NCBI RefSeq assembly: GCF_900636515.1
Contig: NZ_LR134287.1
Span: forward strand, 1,426,001-1,490,000
Direction: 5' to 3'
DNA length: 64,000 nt
DNA from: Neisseria animalis
GTDB lineage: Bacteria > Pseudomonadota > Gammaproteobacteria > Burkholderiales > Neisseriaceae
Position numbers and translations under genes: made by a program. Of the stretch, positions 19,045 to 29,032 are shown one piece after another; within the stretch, counting starts at the first letter, position 1; each line of letters begins with the position of its first letter. The notes under the pieces were generated by a model that was not told the DNA's origin, ran no database searches, and worked only from the letters and a program-made list of their open reading frames with translations.

Positions 19045-19133
19045 TGCCCGAAATACGGCACAACCCGTCCCTTCCCGACAGCCTTAACGGCTGCTTTTGT
19101 TGCAAACCCCGTTTCAATTTCCAAAGGATACGA

Positions 19134-20207
19134 ATGGCACACAAACACGCTATGCTTCCCATCTGGTCTGTCGCGCTGCCGCTGGCGGCGTGGGCAGGCT
19201 ATTTTTTCGGTATCGACGGCACGCTGATGCAGCTTGCCGGAGGCGCATTATTGATAGGCAGCGTTTTATCTGCCGTGCACCATGCCGAAGTGGTGGCGCA
19301 TAAAGTCGGCGAACCCTTCGGTACCATTATTCTGGCACTGGCGATTACGGTGCTGGAAGTCGGCCTGATTGTGTCGCTGATGGTTGCGTCCGACGGCAAC
19401 GCGCCTACGCTGGCGCGGGATACCGTATTTGCAGCGATTATGCTGATTCTCACCGGCCTGCTCGGCGGCAGCCTGCTGCTGGGCGGTTTCCGCCATCACG
19501 AACAGTTTTTCGGACAAAAATCGGTCAGTACCGCGCTGGTCACGCTGATTTCCATTTTGGTGCTGACGCTGGTTCTGCCGAATTTCACCACTTCGACGGT
19601 GGAAGGCACTTACAGCAACAGCCAGCTGGTTTTTGTCGCCGTTGCCTCGCTGGTATTGTATTTTTCGTTTATTGCCATGCAGACCGTGCGCCACCGCGAT
19701 TATTTCCTGTCTGACGACGACGATGAAAGCCGCCATGCCGAGCCGCCTTCCCTTGCGGTCGCCGCCGCCTCCCTGCTGCTGCTGGTCGTGTGTCTGGGCA
19801 TCGTGATTCTGCTGGCCAAAGCCCTCTCTCCCGCCATCGAAGGCATGGTTGCCGCCGTCGGCGCGCCGCCTTCTTTGGTCGGCGTGATTATCGCTGCCGT
19901 GGTACTGATGCCCGAAGGCTTGGCCGCGCTCACCGCCGCCCACCGCAACCGCCTCCAAACCAGCGTCAACCTCGCACTCGGATCCGCCTTGGCCAGTATC
20001 GGCCTGACCATTCCCGCCGTGGCCATCGTCTGCCTGATTTACGACATCGACGTTGTGCTGGGCTTGGATACGAAATCCATGATTTTATTGGGCTTGAGTA
20101 CTTTTACCGTGATGCTCTCGCTCAATCAGGGCCGTAGCAATATGCTTTACGGCATCGTTTTGCTGGTTAACTTGGCCGCTTATATTTTTACCATTATCGT
20201 CCCATAA
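19134..20207 (+). CDS. Ca2+/H+ antiporter (ChaA-like, CaCA superfamily)
   Basis: The 357-residue membrane protein has about ten or eleven hydrophobic helices in two homologous halves. Each half has a CaCA alpha-repeat-type motif: GEPFGTIILALAITVLEVGLI near 59-79, and LVGVIIAAVVLMPEGLAALTAAHRNRLQ near 247-274. A histidine- and aspartate-rich loop (SDDDDESRHAEP, about 194-205) separates them. It probably exports Ca2+ or Na+ in exchange for protons. The ATG at 19134 is preceded by AAAGGA. The gene interrupts the rbfA-truB pair. Confidence 0.88.
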   Translation: MAHKHAMLPIWSVALPLAAWAGYFFGIDGTLMQLAGGALLIGSVLSAVHHAEVVAHKVGEPFGTIILALAITVLEVGLIVSLMVASDGNAPTLARDTVFAAIMLILTGLLGGSLLLGGFRHHEQFFGQKSVSTALVTLISILVLTLVLPNFTTSTVEGTYSNSQLVFVAVASLVLYFSFIAMQTVRHRDYFLSDDDDESRHAEPPSLAVAAASLLLLVVCLGIVILLAKALSPAIEGMVAAVGAPPSLVGVIIAAVVLMPEGLAALTAAHRNRLQTSVNLALGSALASIGLTIPAVAIVCLIYDIDVVLGLDTKSMILLGLSTFTVMLSLNQGRSNMLYGIVLLVNLAAYIFTIIVP

Positions 20208-20407
20208 TCACAGGCAGGCCGTCTGAAAAACGTTTGTAAAAACAAGGTAGTGAAAACAAGGTGTAGGATGTACGCCGGCGCACCAGCCCGTGATAAATGG
20301 TGCGGCAGGCCGCAACCCTATGCCGTTTCAGAATGATTTGACATCTTTCAGACGGCATTGAGGCCGTCTGAAAAAACACTGACCCAAGTTACCCAAGAAA
20401 TACCGCC
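20208..20407 (+). other. Gap between the antiporter gene and truB
   Basis: This 200-base stretch holds GCCGTCTGAAAA at 20219, a CAGACGGCATTGAGGCCGTCTGAAA pair at 20349-20374, and a segment reading GTGTAGGATGTACGCCGG that looks like a repeat remnant. I see no gene or clear promoter. Confidence 0.4.
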
Positions 20408-21319
20408 ATGACCAAACCGACCAAACGCGCCGTTAACGGCGTGCTGCTGCTCGACAAACCCTTAAACCTCTCCAGCAATACCGCGCTGCAAAAAGCCCGC
20501 CGCCTCTACCGCGCCGAAAAAGCGGGACACACCGGCGTACTCGACCCGCTGGCAACCGGCCTGCTGCCCGTCTGCTTCGGCGAAGCCGCCAAATTCGCGC
20601 AATACCTGCTGGATGCCGACAAAGCCTACACTGCCACCCTGCAACTCGGCGCAGCCAGCAGCACCGGTGACGCTGAAGGCGAAATCATCGCCACCGCCCG
20701 CACCGACATCAGCCGGGAAGAATTTCAGACGGCCTGCACCGCGCTGACCGGCAACATCCGCCAAGTACCGCCGATGTTTTCCGCCTTGAAACACGAAGGC
20801 AAACCGCTGTACGAATATGCGCGCCAAGGCATCGTTATCGAACGCAAACCGCGCGACATCACCATTTATTCGATAGAAATTACCGATTTTGCCGCACCGA
20901 AAGCCGTGATTGACGTGCGTTGCAGCAAGGGTACCTACATCCGCACCCTCAGCGAAGACATCGCAAAACAGATGCATACTTTCGCCCACCTCACCGCCCT
21001 GCGCCGCACCGAAACCGCCGGTTTCCATATCGGCCAAACACATACCTTGGAAGCAATCGAAGCCTTGGACGAGGCCGGACGCGACGCGCTCTTGCTGCCC
21101 TGCGATGTTTTGGTGCGGCATCTGCCGAAAATCGAATTAAACGACAAAGCCGTGGAAATGCTCAAATTCGGCCAACGCCCGCAGTTTCATGAAAACATTT
21201 CCGCCGCTTCTCCGATTCGCGTTTACACGAAAAACGGCGGGTTTGTCGGACTTGTCGAATACCGGCAAGAGATAGGCCGTCTGCAAGCCCTGCGGCTGAT
21301 GAACACGGCAAAGGGTTAA
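20408..21319 (+). CDS. truB: tRNA pseudouridine(55) synthase TruB
   Basis: TruB makes the near-universal pseudouridine 55 in the tRNA T-loop. The 303-residue protein has the catalytic aspartate D46 in HTGVLDPLATG, the KAYTA segment near 74, the RCSKGTYIR motif near 178 and a C-terminal PUA-like domain. It is the expected downstream partner of rbfA despite the intervening gene. Confidence 0.96.
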   Translation: MTKPTKRAVNGVLLLDKPLNLSSNTALQKARRLYRAEKAGHTGVLDPLATGLLPVCFGEAAKFAQYLLDADKAYTATLQLGAASSTGDAEGEIIATARTDISREEFQTACTALTGNIRQVPPMFSALKHEGKPLYEYARQGIVIERKPRDITIYSIEITDFAAPKAVIDVRCSKGTYIRTLSEDIAKQMHTFAHLTALRRTETAGFHIGQTHTLEAIEALDEAGRDALLLPCDVLVRHLPKIELNDKAVEMLKFGQRPQFHENISAASPIRVYTKNGGFVGLVEYRQEIGRLQALRLMNTAKG

Positions 21320-21395
21320 CTCCCTGCCATACAATTTTTGCCGGCAGCCAACGGCATACTTTTCAGAATATCTTCAATTATGGAATAATGCCCCG

Positions 21396-23393
21396 ATGAA
21401 AAAACTCACTCCGCAAAACCTGCACTCGGTGTTGAGCGAACGTATCGGCGATGCTGATTTTGTTTCCGTACTCAACGCCCTCATTCAATTTTTACGCAGC
21501 GGCGGCAAAAAAAATGCTGCCGCCCGTTTCGACCAAATCCTGATTACCTTCAGACAGGACGAAGCACTTTGCCGTCAGTTTGGCGATTGTTTCTATCTTT
21601 GGCTGGCAAAAATCCATGTTTATCCCGCCCTGATCAAGCTGGGTATTTTCTCCCGCAACAGCTTCGCCCGCGAGATGATAGATCGCATTTACGAGCGCTT
21701 CAGCCCTTCGTATAAAGACTTGAACAACCTTTTAGAAGTATTCCTTTATCTTTTCCAATCGGAAAACGATGACCGCTGGCTTTCCACCATCAGCCTGCGC
21801 CAATGGTTGAATTTATACGAACTGATTCAACGTCATGCCGCCGATTCAATTTTGCAGACGACTTCACGCCAGTTGAGCGAAGCACGCATCCGCGCCATTG
21901 AGATGCTGGCTATCTGGGTAGCCTCCGAAGCACTGCAACCGGAGTTTGTCCGCCTCGCACCACGCTTGCTGGCTGCGGATTCTGCGTTTGTCGGATTACA
22001 GCGGGAAACCGCCTTATTGGTAGAACATTACCGCCACAACAGCAGCAGCTACGACACCGCTCATTTGGAAGTGATGTTCGACCAATGCCAAACCCAAGTG
22101 ATTTATCTCCGTCGGCGGGGAACGGGCGCAGGTTCCGGTTCCTCAATACAAGTAGCCCACCTGCTGGAGCGTTTGCAACAAACTTTGGACCGCCTAAAAC
22201 TTCTCATCAATATCCAAACCCAAGAACAACGCAACCGCTTGGTCATCAGCCTGATGAACTCTATGATTTATGCGGCAGTCGAGCAATACAGTACCCGTCA
22301 TCTGCGTAAGAGCAGCGTACGCATGCTGACACGCAGCATTACTGAAAACACCAGCAACAGAGGCGAACACTACATCACGCGCAACCGCAAAGAATACTTG
22401 AATATGCTGTATTCCGCAGCAGGTGGCGGCGTTATCATCGCATTGATGGCTTTACACAAAATCCATATCGCCGGCTTGGGATTCGGCGAATTTACCACGG
22501 CTTTTCTTTCCGGCCTGAACTACGGCTTGGGATTTATGCTGATTCACGTCCTTCACTGTACTGTGGCCACCAAGCAGCCCGCCATGACAGCTGCCAGCTT
22601 CGCCGAACAAGTCGAATTAAACGAACGTGGGCGTGCCGTTGACAACAAACTTGCCAAACTGCTCATCGACGTATGCCGTTCGCAAAGCGTAGCCGTCTTC
22701 GGTAATGTCGGTGTTGCCGTATTGCTGGCCGGACTGATTTCTACTTTCTATGCGCTGCAAACCGGCAACACGCTGCTGAGTGCCGAAGATACTGCCTATC
22801 AATTCAAGTCGATTGATGTGTTTACCCAACCGACTTTATGGTATGCGGCGATTGCCGGCGTATGGCTGTTTTGTTCGGGCATTATTGCCGGCTTCTTCGA
22901 CAACCGTGCCGACTATCTCGACCTGCGCCGCCGCCTGACCATCAACCCGCTGTTGCGCCGCATTATGCCTGCCAAACTCCGCAGCAGATTTGCCGTCTAT
23001 ATCCACAAACATTACGGCTCGCTGATGGGTAATTTCATCTTCGGCATGCTGTTGGGCTTAACCGGCTTTTTCGGACACCTTCTCGGCCTGCCTCTCGATA
23101 TCCGTCATGTTGCCTTTTCCTCTGCAAACTTAGGCTATGCAGCCATCAGCGGAGAAGTCGGCGTTATCGCATTTATGTACGGAATGTTCGGCGTACTGGC
23201 AATCGGTACGGTAAACCTGATGGTCAGCTTTACCCTTGCCCTGTTTGTCGCCTTACGCTCGCGCGGTACCCAACTCGGCAGTCTTCGCAATATCCTCAAA
23301 AGTGTATGGCTGCAAGTAAAAAATAATCCCTTGCAACTAGTTTATCCTCAAACCGAACCAAAATCCGAGGGTAAAACAGACAACAAACCTTAA
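21396..23393 (+). CDS. Gcr/'site-specific recombinase' family membrane protein
   Basis: This 665-residue protein matches what I know as the neisserial Gcr family, commonly annotated as site-specific recombinase. The N-terminal about 330 residues are soluble and helical. From about residue 345 there are several hydrophobic segments (YSAAGGGVIIALMALH, FGNVGVAVLLAGLISTFYAL, LWYAAIAGVWLFCSG, NFIFGMLLGLTGFFG, IAFMYGMFGVLAIG). I see no tyrosine- or serine-recombinase catalytic residues, so an inner-membrane role is more likely than recombination. The true function is unknown. There is no neighbour with an obvious link. Confidence 0.8.
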   Translation: MKKLTPQNLHSVLSERIGDADFVSVLNALIQFLRSGGKKNAAARFDQILITFRQDEALCRQFGDCFYLWLAKIHVYPALIKLGIFSRNSFAREMIDRIYERFSPSYKDLNNLLEVFLYLFQSENDDRWLSTISLRQWLNLYELIQRHAADSILQTTSRQLSEARIRAIEMLAIWVASEALQPEFVRLAPRLLAADSAFVGLQRETALLVEHYRHNSSSYDTAHLEVMFDQCQTQVIYLRRRGTGAGSGSSIQVAHLLERLQQTLDRLKLLINIQTQEQRNRLVISLMNSMIYAAVEQYSTRHLRKSSVRMLTRSITENTSNRGEHYITRNRKEYLNMLYSAAGGGVIIALMALHKIHIAGLGFGEFTTAFLSGLNYGLGFMLIHVLHCTVATKQPAMTAASFAEQVELNERGRAVDNKLAKLLIDVCRSQSVAVFGNVGVAVLLAGLISTFYALQTGNTLLSAEDTAYQFKSIDVFTQPTLWYAAIAGVWLFCSGIIAGFFDNRADYLDLRRRLTINPLLRRIMPAKLRSRFAVYIHKHYGSLMGNFIFGMLLGLTGFFGHLLGLPLDIRHVAFSSANLGYAAISGEVGVIAFMYGMFGVLAIGTVNLMVSFTLALFVALRSRGTQLGSLRNILKSVWLQVKNNPLQLVYPQTEPKSEGKTDNKP

Positions 23394-23518
23394 ATTAAAA
23401 AATACCGAAAATATGTTGGGAGTAGGGTTTTCTCACCGTCAGTATGAAAAAGATACAACCGGAAAAACAGCAACTGCCACAGAGTCTGTTTACCCTGCGG
23501 CGGCTGTTTCTCCGGCCG

Positions 23519-23665
23519 TATAGTCATTGAACACAAAACAATACACAGCGTTGCTGCGTCTTGCTCAAAAAAATATTTGGCCAAACTGCTGAAACAGAAG
23601 TCCGCCGCTCCGCACTATCCTTACAGCCTGCAGCCTTATCCCGTTCTGTGTCTTTCGATGATATA
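23519..23665 (+). repeat. Long Correia-like element (147 bp)
   Basis: It begins TATAGTCATTGAACACAAAA, contains GGCCAAACTGCTGAAACAG and CAGCCTTATCCCGTTCTGTG, and ends TTTCGATGATATA. The last four bases (TATA) are also the first four of the following 107-bp element, so the two abut exactly. Confidence 0.75.
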
Positions 23666-23768
23666 GTCATTTAAAATAAGAATGATACAGCGTTGCTTTG
23701 CCTTGCCGTACTATGTGTACTGTCTGCGGCTTCGCTGCCTTGTCTCATTCTTATTTTATTCGACTATA
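23662..23768 (-). repeat. Correia-like element, subfamily A, copy 4 (inverted)
   Basis: The exact reverse complement of the copy at 5065, 107 bp. It lies between the Gcr gene and infB and shares its TATA end with the long element at 23519. Confidence 0.87.
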
Positions 23769-23843
23769 AAACTCCTTAACGCATAGTCATTTTTCCCGAT
23801 ATTTCCTTTTGCCTGCCCATGCCTAAATCCGTACCGTAGCAAT

Positions 23844-23885
23844 AAAAAGGCCGTCTGCAAAATCCATTTTTGCAGACGGCCTTTA
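23844..23885. terminator. DUS-pair terminator after infB
   Basis: AAAAAGGCCGTCTGCAAAA pairs with TTTTGCAGACGGCCTTTA. It lies 13 bases past the infB stop on the reverse strand. Confidence 0.8.
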
Positions 23886-23897
23886 TAAGCTCTTAGA

Positions 23898-26726
23898 TTA
23901 CAGTGAGCGCGCCACTTCAACAATATCGAAACATTCGATCTGGTCGCCTTCCATGATTTCGTTGTAGCCTTTAATCATCAAGCCGCACTCGAAGCCCATT
24001 TTGACTTCTTTCACATCGTCTTTGTAGCGTTTGAGCGATGACAACTCGCCGGTATGGATGACCACGTTGTTGCGGATCAGACGGATATGAGAATCGCGTT
24101 TGACCACGCCGTCGGTCACCATACAGCCCGCAATATTGCCGACTTTGGATACGCTGATGACTTGGCGGATTTCCACGGTACCGGTAATCTGCTCTTTTTC
24201 TTCCGGAGAGAGCATGCCGCTCATGGCCGCCTTCACATCGTCGATGGCATCGTAAATGATGTTGTAGTAGCGGATTTCCACGTTTTCATTTTCGGCCAGC
24301 TTGCGTGCGGAAGCGTCTGCGCGCACGTTAAACCCGATGATAAACGCGCCGGAAGCAATCGCCAGATTGACATCGCTCTCTGTAATGCCGCCGACACCGC
24401 TGTGCAATACGTTGACTTTCACCTCGTCGGTGGAAAGTTTTTTCAGACTGCCTGACAATGCTTCGTAAGAACCCTGTACGTCGGCTTTGATGATAACCGA
24501 CAAGGATTGTGCTTGGTTTTCGCCCATGTTGCTGAACATGTTTTCCAGCTTGGCGGCCTGTTGTTTGGCCAAACGCACATCGCGGTATTTGCCCTGACGG
24601 AACAGGGCGATTTCACGCGCTTTTTTCTCATCGGCCAACACCATGGCGTCTTCACCCGCATTCGGCACATCAGACAAACCCAAAATCTCCACCGGAATCG
24701 ACGGACCCGCTTCGCTAATCGGCTTGCCGTTTTCATCGTTCATGGCACGGATTTTACCGAATGCCGTACCCGCCAGCAGCATGTCGCCTTTGCGCAATGT
24801 GCCGCTTTGCACCAGCAAAGTCGCCACCGCGCCGCGGCCTTTGTCCAAGCGGGCTTCGACGATGATGCCTTTGGCCGGAGCATCCGCAGGTGCCGTCAGC
24901 TCCAACACCTCGGCTTCGAGCAATACCGCTTCCAGCAAAGCATCGATATTGATACCTTGTTTGGCGGACACATCGACAAACTGGGTCGAACCGCCCCAAT
25001 CATCGGGAATCACTTCGTGCGCGGTCAATTCTTGACGGATGCGCTCCGGATTGGCGGAATCTTTATCGATTTTATTGACGGCAACCACAATCGGCACGCC
25101 CGCCGCTTTGGCATGGGCAATCGCTTCGATGGTTTGCGGCATCACACCGTCGTCGGCAGCCACCACCAGAATCACGATATCGGTTGCTTTCGCACCGCGC
25201 GCGCGCATGGCGGTAAACGCTTCGTGACCCGGCGTATCCAAAAAGGTAATCACGCCGCGCGGGGTTTTCACGTGATACGCACCGATGTGCTGGGTAATGC
25301 CGCCTGCTTCGCCCTGTACCACTTTGGCACGGCGGATGTAGTCGAGCAGCGAGGTTTTACCGTGGTCAACGTGACCCATAACGGTTACCACCGGCGGACG
25401 CGGCAGCTGTTCGGCCTGATCGTGTTCACTGTCGTCACCCAAAAATGCTTCGGGATCATCGGCGGCGGCAGGCTTGCCGATATGGCCCAGCTCTTCCACC
25501 ACAATCAGAGCCGTATCTTGGTCGATGGATTGGTTGATGGTTACCATCATACCCATCTTCATCAGGGCTTTGACCACTTCCACGCCCTTAACGGCCATTT
25601 TATGCGCCAAGTCGGCAACAGTAATGGTTTCAGGCACCAGAACCTCATGTACTACCGGTTCGGTAGGTGCTTGGAAAGCGTGTTGGTTCGGCTCCAGTTT
25701 GAGCTGTTTTTTGCCTTTTTTGCCGCTGCGCACGCGCTCGTCCTGACCCGCATGCTGGTTACGTCCGCCTTTGGCATTTTTACCGCCGCGCGGACGGCTG
25801 TCCTCATCACGGCTGTGACGGTCGTCTTTTTTACCCCGTCCTGAAGCAGGCGTACCTTTGGCAGCCTCCTGTGTTGCAGATGCAGACGGCTTGGAAGGTT
25901 TGGCCGTACGCAATTCTGCCGCTTTGGCTTCTTTCGCAGTTTTTGCTTCGGCCGCAGCTTGAATTTTGGCAGCTTCGCGACGCGCCTGACGCTCTTGTTT
26001 CTCTTTCAACAAGGCTTCCTGATGTGCGCGCAAAGCAGCAGCACGCCGCTCTTCTTCCGCACGCCGCTCGGCTTCTTCCGCATTAACCACCGGCTGGGGA
26101 GCAGCCGGAGCAGCAGATGCTTTTTTTGCTTCCTTCTCTTTGGACGGCTTCTCCTGCTTGGCTTTATTGGCGGCTTTAGGTTTGTCTTCAGCCTTTTCGG
26201 TTTTGACCGTTTGCTCTTGCTGTGTTTTTTCTTCGGCTGCATGTTCTTGTGCAGCCGATTTTGCCTCTTTGGCTGCTTTCAGTTTTGCAGCTTCCGCTTC
26301 GGCTTCAGCTTTTGCTTTCGCTCTTTCTGCCGCAGCGCGTTCCTGCTCCGCAGCAGCCTCTGCTTTCGCTGCCGCAGCCGCTTCTGCTTCTTGGGCAGCC
26401 TTTTGAGCCTCTGCTTTTGCTTTGGCTTTGGCTTCCGCGGCCAATTCTTCCGCCGAAGGAATGGTTACCGAACGTCCGCGACGGCGGGTTTCCACTTTCA
26501 CGCCGTCAACGGTGCTGACCTCGGTTTTGGTGCGGCGGATACTGATGGTTGCATTATCGCTGCCGTTTTGCTTTTTCAAGTATTGGGCCAACAGCTGTTT
26601 GTCTTCAAAAGTCAAAGAGTCTCCGCCGCTGCTTTTGTTCACACCTGCATCTTGCAGTTGCTTCAATAATACGTCGACGGATTTATTCATTTCGGCGGCA
26701 AATTGTTCTACGGTTGTGTTACTCAT
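23898..26726 (-). CDS. infB: Translation initiation factor IF-2
   Basis: IF-2 is the GTPase that brings initiator tRNA to the ribosome. The 942-residue protein has an N-terminal IF2-type domain (residues 1-50) and a long low-complexity Ala/Glu/Lys linker with coiled-coil character (about 90-340). The GTPase domain carries G1 GHVDHGKTS near 452, DTPGHE near 500 and NKID near 553, followed by the C-terminal tRNA-binding domains. It starts 11 bases after the nusA stop and ends the rimP-nusA-infB operon. Confidence 0.97.
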   Translation of the reverse strand: MSNTTVEQFAAEMNKSVDVLLKQLQDAGVNKSSGGDSLTFEDKQLLAQYLKKQNGSDNATISIRRTKTEVSTVDGVKVETRRRGRSVTIPSAEELAAEAKAKAKAEAQKAAQEAEAAAAAKAEAAAEQERAAAERAKAKAEAEAEAAKLKAAKEAKSAAQEHAAEEKTQQEQTVKTEKAEDKPKAANKAKQEKPSKEKEAKKASAAPAAPQPVVNAEEAERRAEEERRAAALRAHQEALLKEKQERQARREAAKIQAAAEAKTAKEAKAAELRTAKPSKPSASATQEAAKGTPASGRGKKDDRHSRDEDSRPRGGKNAKGGRNQHAGQDERVRSGKKGKKQLKLEPNQHAFQAPTEPVVHEVLVPETITVADLAHKMAVKGVEVVKALMKMGMMVTINQSIDQDTALIVVEELGHIGKPAAADDPEAFLGDDSEHDQAEQLPRPPVVTVMGHVDHGKTSLLDYIRRAKVVQGEAGGITQHIGAYHVKTPRGVITFLDTPGHEAFTAMRARGAKATDIVILVVAADDGVMPQTIEAIAHAKAAGVPIVVAVNKIDKDSANPERIRQELTAHEVIPDDWGGSTQFVDVSAKQGINIDALLEAVLLEAEVLELTAPADAPAKGIIVEARLDKGRGAVATLLVQSGTLRKGDMLLAGTAFGKIRAMNDENGKPISEAGPSIPVEILGLSDVPNAGEDAMVLADEKKAREIALFRQGKYRDVRLAKQQAAKLENMFSNMGENQAQSLSVIIKADVQGSYEALSGSLKKLSTDEVKVNVLHSGVGGITESDVNLAIASGAFIIGFNVRADASARKLAENENVEIRYYNIIYDAIDDVKAAMSGMLSPEEKEQITGTVEIRQVISVSKVGNIAGCMVTDGVVKRDSHIRLIRNNVVIHTGELSSLKRYKDDVKEVKMGFECGLMIKGYNEIMEGDQIECFDIVEVARSL

Positions 26727-26737
26727 CTGTTACCCCC

Positions 26738-28237
26738 TCAGTTGTTTTCTTCGGTAAACCAGTGTTCGCGCGCCGCCAAAATTACTTTTTTGGCTTCTTC
26801 TTCGGTTACACCCGTAATTTCAATCAGTTCGTCCACCGCCAGTTCGGCCAAATCATCGCGGGTTGCGATACCGGCCTGTGCCAAATCGCGCAGCATGTCC
26901 GAATCCAAACCTTCCAGATTGCGCATATCTTCCGATACGTCGGCCAGTTTTTCTTCGGAGGCAATAGCCAAGGTTAGAATGGCATCGCGGGCACGGTTAC
27001 GCAGCATTTCAACGATTTCTTCGTCAAAGCCGTCGATTTCCAGCATTTCTGCAGCCGGAACGTAAGCAACTTCCTCCAAAGTGGCAAAACCTTCCTGAAC
27101 CAACACATCTGCCGTGTCTTCATCGACATTCAGATGGGTAACGAACAGGTTGCGGATTTCCGCATCTTCCGCCGCATTGCGCTCGTCTGCTTCGGCTACA
27201 GTCATGATGTTCAACTGCCAGCCGGTCAAATCCGAAGCCAAACGTACGTTTTGACCGCCGCGGCCAATCGCCAATGCCAACTGGTCTTCCGCCACAATTA
27301 CATCCACCGCACGTTTTTCCTCATCAATCAGAATACGGCTGACTTCCGCAGGAGACAATGCGTTGATGACGAACTGTGCGGTTTCCGGAGACCACAGCAC
27401 CACATCGATGCGCTCGCCCGACAATTCATTGCTTACCGCATTGACGCGCGAACCGCGCACGCCGATACAGGTGCCTTGCGGGTCGATACGCTGGTCATTG
27501 GCTTTTACCGCTACTTTGGCACGCTGACCGGGGTCGCGGGCAACCTCGCGGATTTCCAACAGGCCGTCTGCAATTTCCGGCACTTCCTGTTCATACAGCT
27601 TGGTCAGAAAATCACCGGAAGTCCGGCTCAAAATCACTTGTTTGCGGCCGGTATTGCCGATTTCGTCCACACGGAGAAACAACGCACGAACTCGGTCACC
27701 GTTACGGAAATTCTCGCGCGGAATCATCTGATCGCGAGGCAGCAGCGCGTCCAAACGGCCGATTTCGATAATCGTACCATGACGCTCCACACGCTTAACC
27801 GTACCCATGATAATATCTTCACAGTTTGCCAAAAACTCATTTAAAATCTGCTCGCGCTCCGCATCACGGATACGCTGCAAAATAATCTGCTTCGCAGTTT
27901 GTGCCGCCTGACGGCCGAAACCTTCGTTTTCCAACTGCTCTTCATAATATTCGCCGATTTGGATTTCGATACCCGGGACTTCCTCTTGGATTTCCTCAAT
28001 GGTTTTCTCCACATCGGGATAAGTGTAATCCTCGTCTGCCACAATCAACCAACGGCGGAATGTACGGTACGCTCCGGTATCGCGGTCGATTTCCACGCGC
28101 ACATCCATATGCTCGCGGTCGGCTTTTTTCTTGGCTGCCGTAGAAAGCGCAAACTCCAAAGCCTGAAATACGACTTCTGCCTCTACATTTTTCTCACTGG
28201 CCAATGCCTCGGCCAACTGTAACATTTCGCGACTCAT
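26738..28237 (-). CDS. nusA: Transcription termination/antitermination protein NusA
   Basis: NusA binds RNA polymerase and modulates pausing, termination and antitermination. The 499-residue protein has an N-terminal polymerase-binding domain, an S1 domain (near [16 protein letters not shown]), KH domains ([29 protein letters not shown]) and two acidic C-terminal repeats. I chose MSREMLQL at 28237. The in-frame extension upstream overlaps the rimP end and is not family-like. It lies 25 bases after rimP. Confidence 0.96.
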   Translation of the reverse strand: MSREMLQLAEALASEKNVEAEVVFQALEFALSTAAKKKADREHMDVRVEIDRDTGAYRTFRRWLIVADEDYTYPDVEKTIEEIQEEVPGIEIQIGEYYEEQLENEGFGRQAAQTAKQIILQRIRDAEREQILNEFLANCEDIIMGTVKRVERHGTIIEIGRLDALLPRDQMIPRENFRNGDRVRALFLRVDEIGNTGRKQVILSRTSGDFLTKLYEQEVPEIADGLLEIREVARDPGQRAKVAVKANDQRIDPQGTCIGVRGSRVNAVSNELSGERIDVVLWSPETAQFVINALSPAEVSRILIDEEKRAVDVIVAEDQLALAIGRGGQNVRLASDLTGWQLNIMTVAEADERNAAEDAEIRNLFVTHLNVDEDTADVLVQEGFATLEEVAYVPAAEMLEIDGFDEEIVEMLRNRARDAILTLAIASEEKLADVSEDMRNLEGLDSDMLRDLAQAGIATRDDLAELAVDELIEITGVTEEEAKKVILAAREHWFTEENN

Positions 28238-28262
28238 TGCAGAATCTCCATACTTATGATTT

Positions 28263-28694
28263 TTAAAATTTAAACTCGGGACGCAGGCGTGCTTTGTCGA
28301 TATTGCCGATTTCGATATCGGCGGTTTTACCATCGAAAGAAACCGTTACCACTTCATTTTCACACTTCTCAATCCGGCCGATAAAATTCTTCTGTCCGTC
28401 AATCGGAAGGCGTGTTTTGATTTTTGCCTGCTGCCCGGCAAAACGCACAAAATCAGCAGCTTTTTTCAACGGACGGTCCAACCCCGGACTGGAAATTTCC
28501 AAGCGTTTGTAATCAACATCTTCAACCATAAACACACGGCTCAAATGGTTGCTGACCGTTGCACAGTCTTCAACCGTAATACCGCCTTCTTTATCGATAA
28601 ACACACGCAAATCCCCTTGCGCCGTCAGCTCGAAATCCACCAGCTCGTAACCCAAGCCCGGCAGGGTTTTATCCAGAATATTTTGAATATCCAT
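28263..28694 (-). CDS. rimP: Ribosome maturation factor RimP
   Basis: RimP (143 residues) helps 30S subunit maturation. It has the N-terminal alpha/beta domain ([20 protein letters not shown] near 14-33), [12 protein letters not shown] in the middle and a C-terminal SH3-like domain. It is the first gene of the rimP-nusA-infB operon. The start MDIQNILDK at 28694 follows a hairpin leader on the reverse strand. The longer in-frame extension runs through that leader and is not conserved sequence. Confidence 0.95.
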   Translation of the reverse strand: MDIQNILDKTLPGLGYELVDFELTAQGDLRVFIDKEGGITVEDCATVSNHLSRVFMVEDVDYKRLEISSPGLDRPLKKAADFVRFAGQQAKIKTRLPIDGQKNFIGRIEKCENEVVTVSFDGKTADIEIGNIDKARLRPEFKF

Positions 28695-28716
28695 GCTGCT
28701 CCAAAGTACAAAAACA

Positions 28717-28744
28717 AAAAAATGGCCCCATGGCCATTTTTCCT
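28717..28744 (-). promoter_or_regulatory. Attenuator-like hairpin in the rimP-nusA-infB leader
   Basis: AAAAATGGCC and GGCCATTTTT form a perfect 10-bp stem with a four-base loop. On the transcribed strand it is followed by TTGTTTTTG, so it has intrinsic-terminator form, about 25 bases before the rimP start. A terminator ahead of nusA suggests feedback through NusA. Confidence 0.65.
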
Positions 28745-28764
28745 GAAATCTGAAAAATTGGTTT

Positions 28765-28770
28765 ATTATA
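28765..28770 (-). promoter_or_regulatory. Probable -10 box for rimP-nusA-infB
   Basis: TATAAT on the reverse strand, 71 bases before rimP and just upstream of the leader hairpin. The expected -35 position is T-rich (TTTTCT) and weak. The remaining bases up to 29032 hold one DUS word (near 29014) and no gene that I can see. Confidence 0.55.
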
Positions 28771-29032
28771 ACTCTTTTAAACCAAAAAGAAAAGTTTTGA
28801 TTTAAAATATATTTTTGAAACGCACCAATACTTTTCACTCAAGACAAAAGCGCCCGCCCGCGCTATCCGAAATAATCGGCAAATCATTATCTTAAATAAA
28901 ATCATAGCGATACCGTCCGCAAGCGAGGAAGCGCAATGAAAACCGCGATATTCCGAAACCCTTGATACACTTTCAACAACCCGATTACCCGCTTGCTCTC
29001 TTTCTTATATTTTGCAGACGGCCTGATGAGGC

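Noticed and set aside
24507..25844. A 445-codon forward frame opposite infB
   Set aside because: It is the antisense shadow of infB and has no family resemblance. The infB frame is fully conserved.
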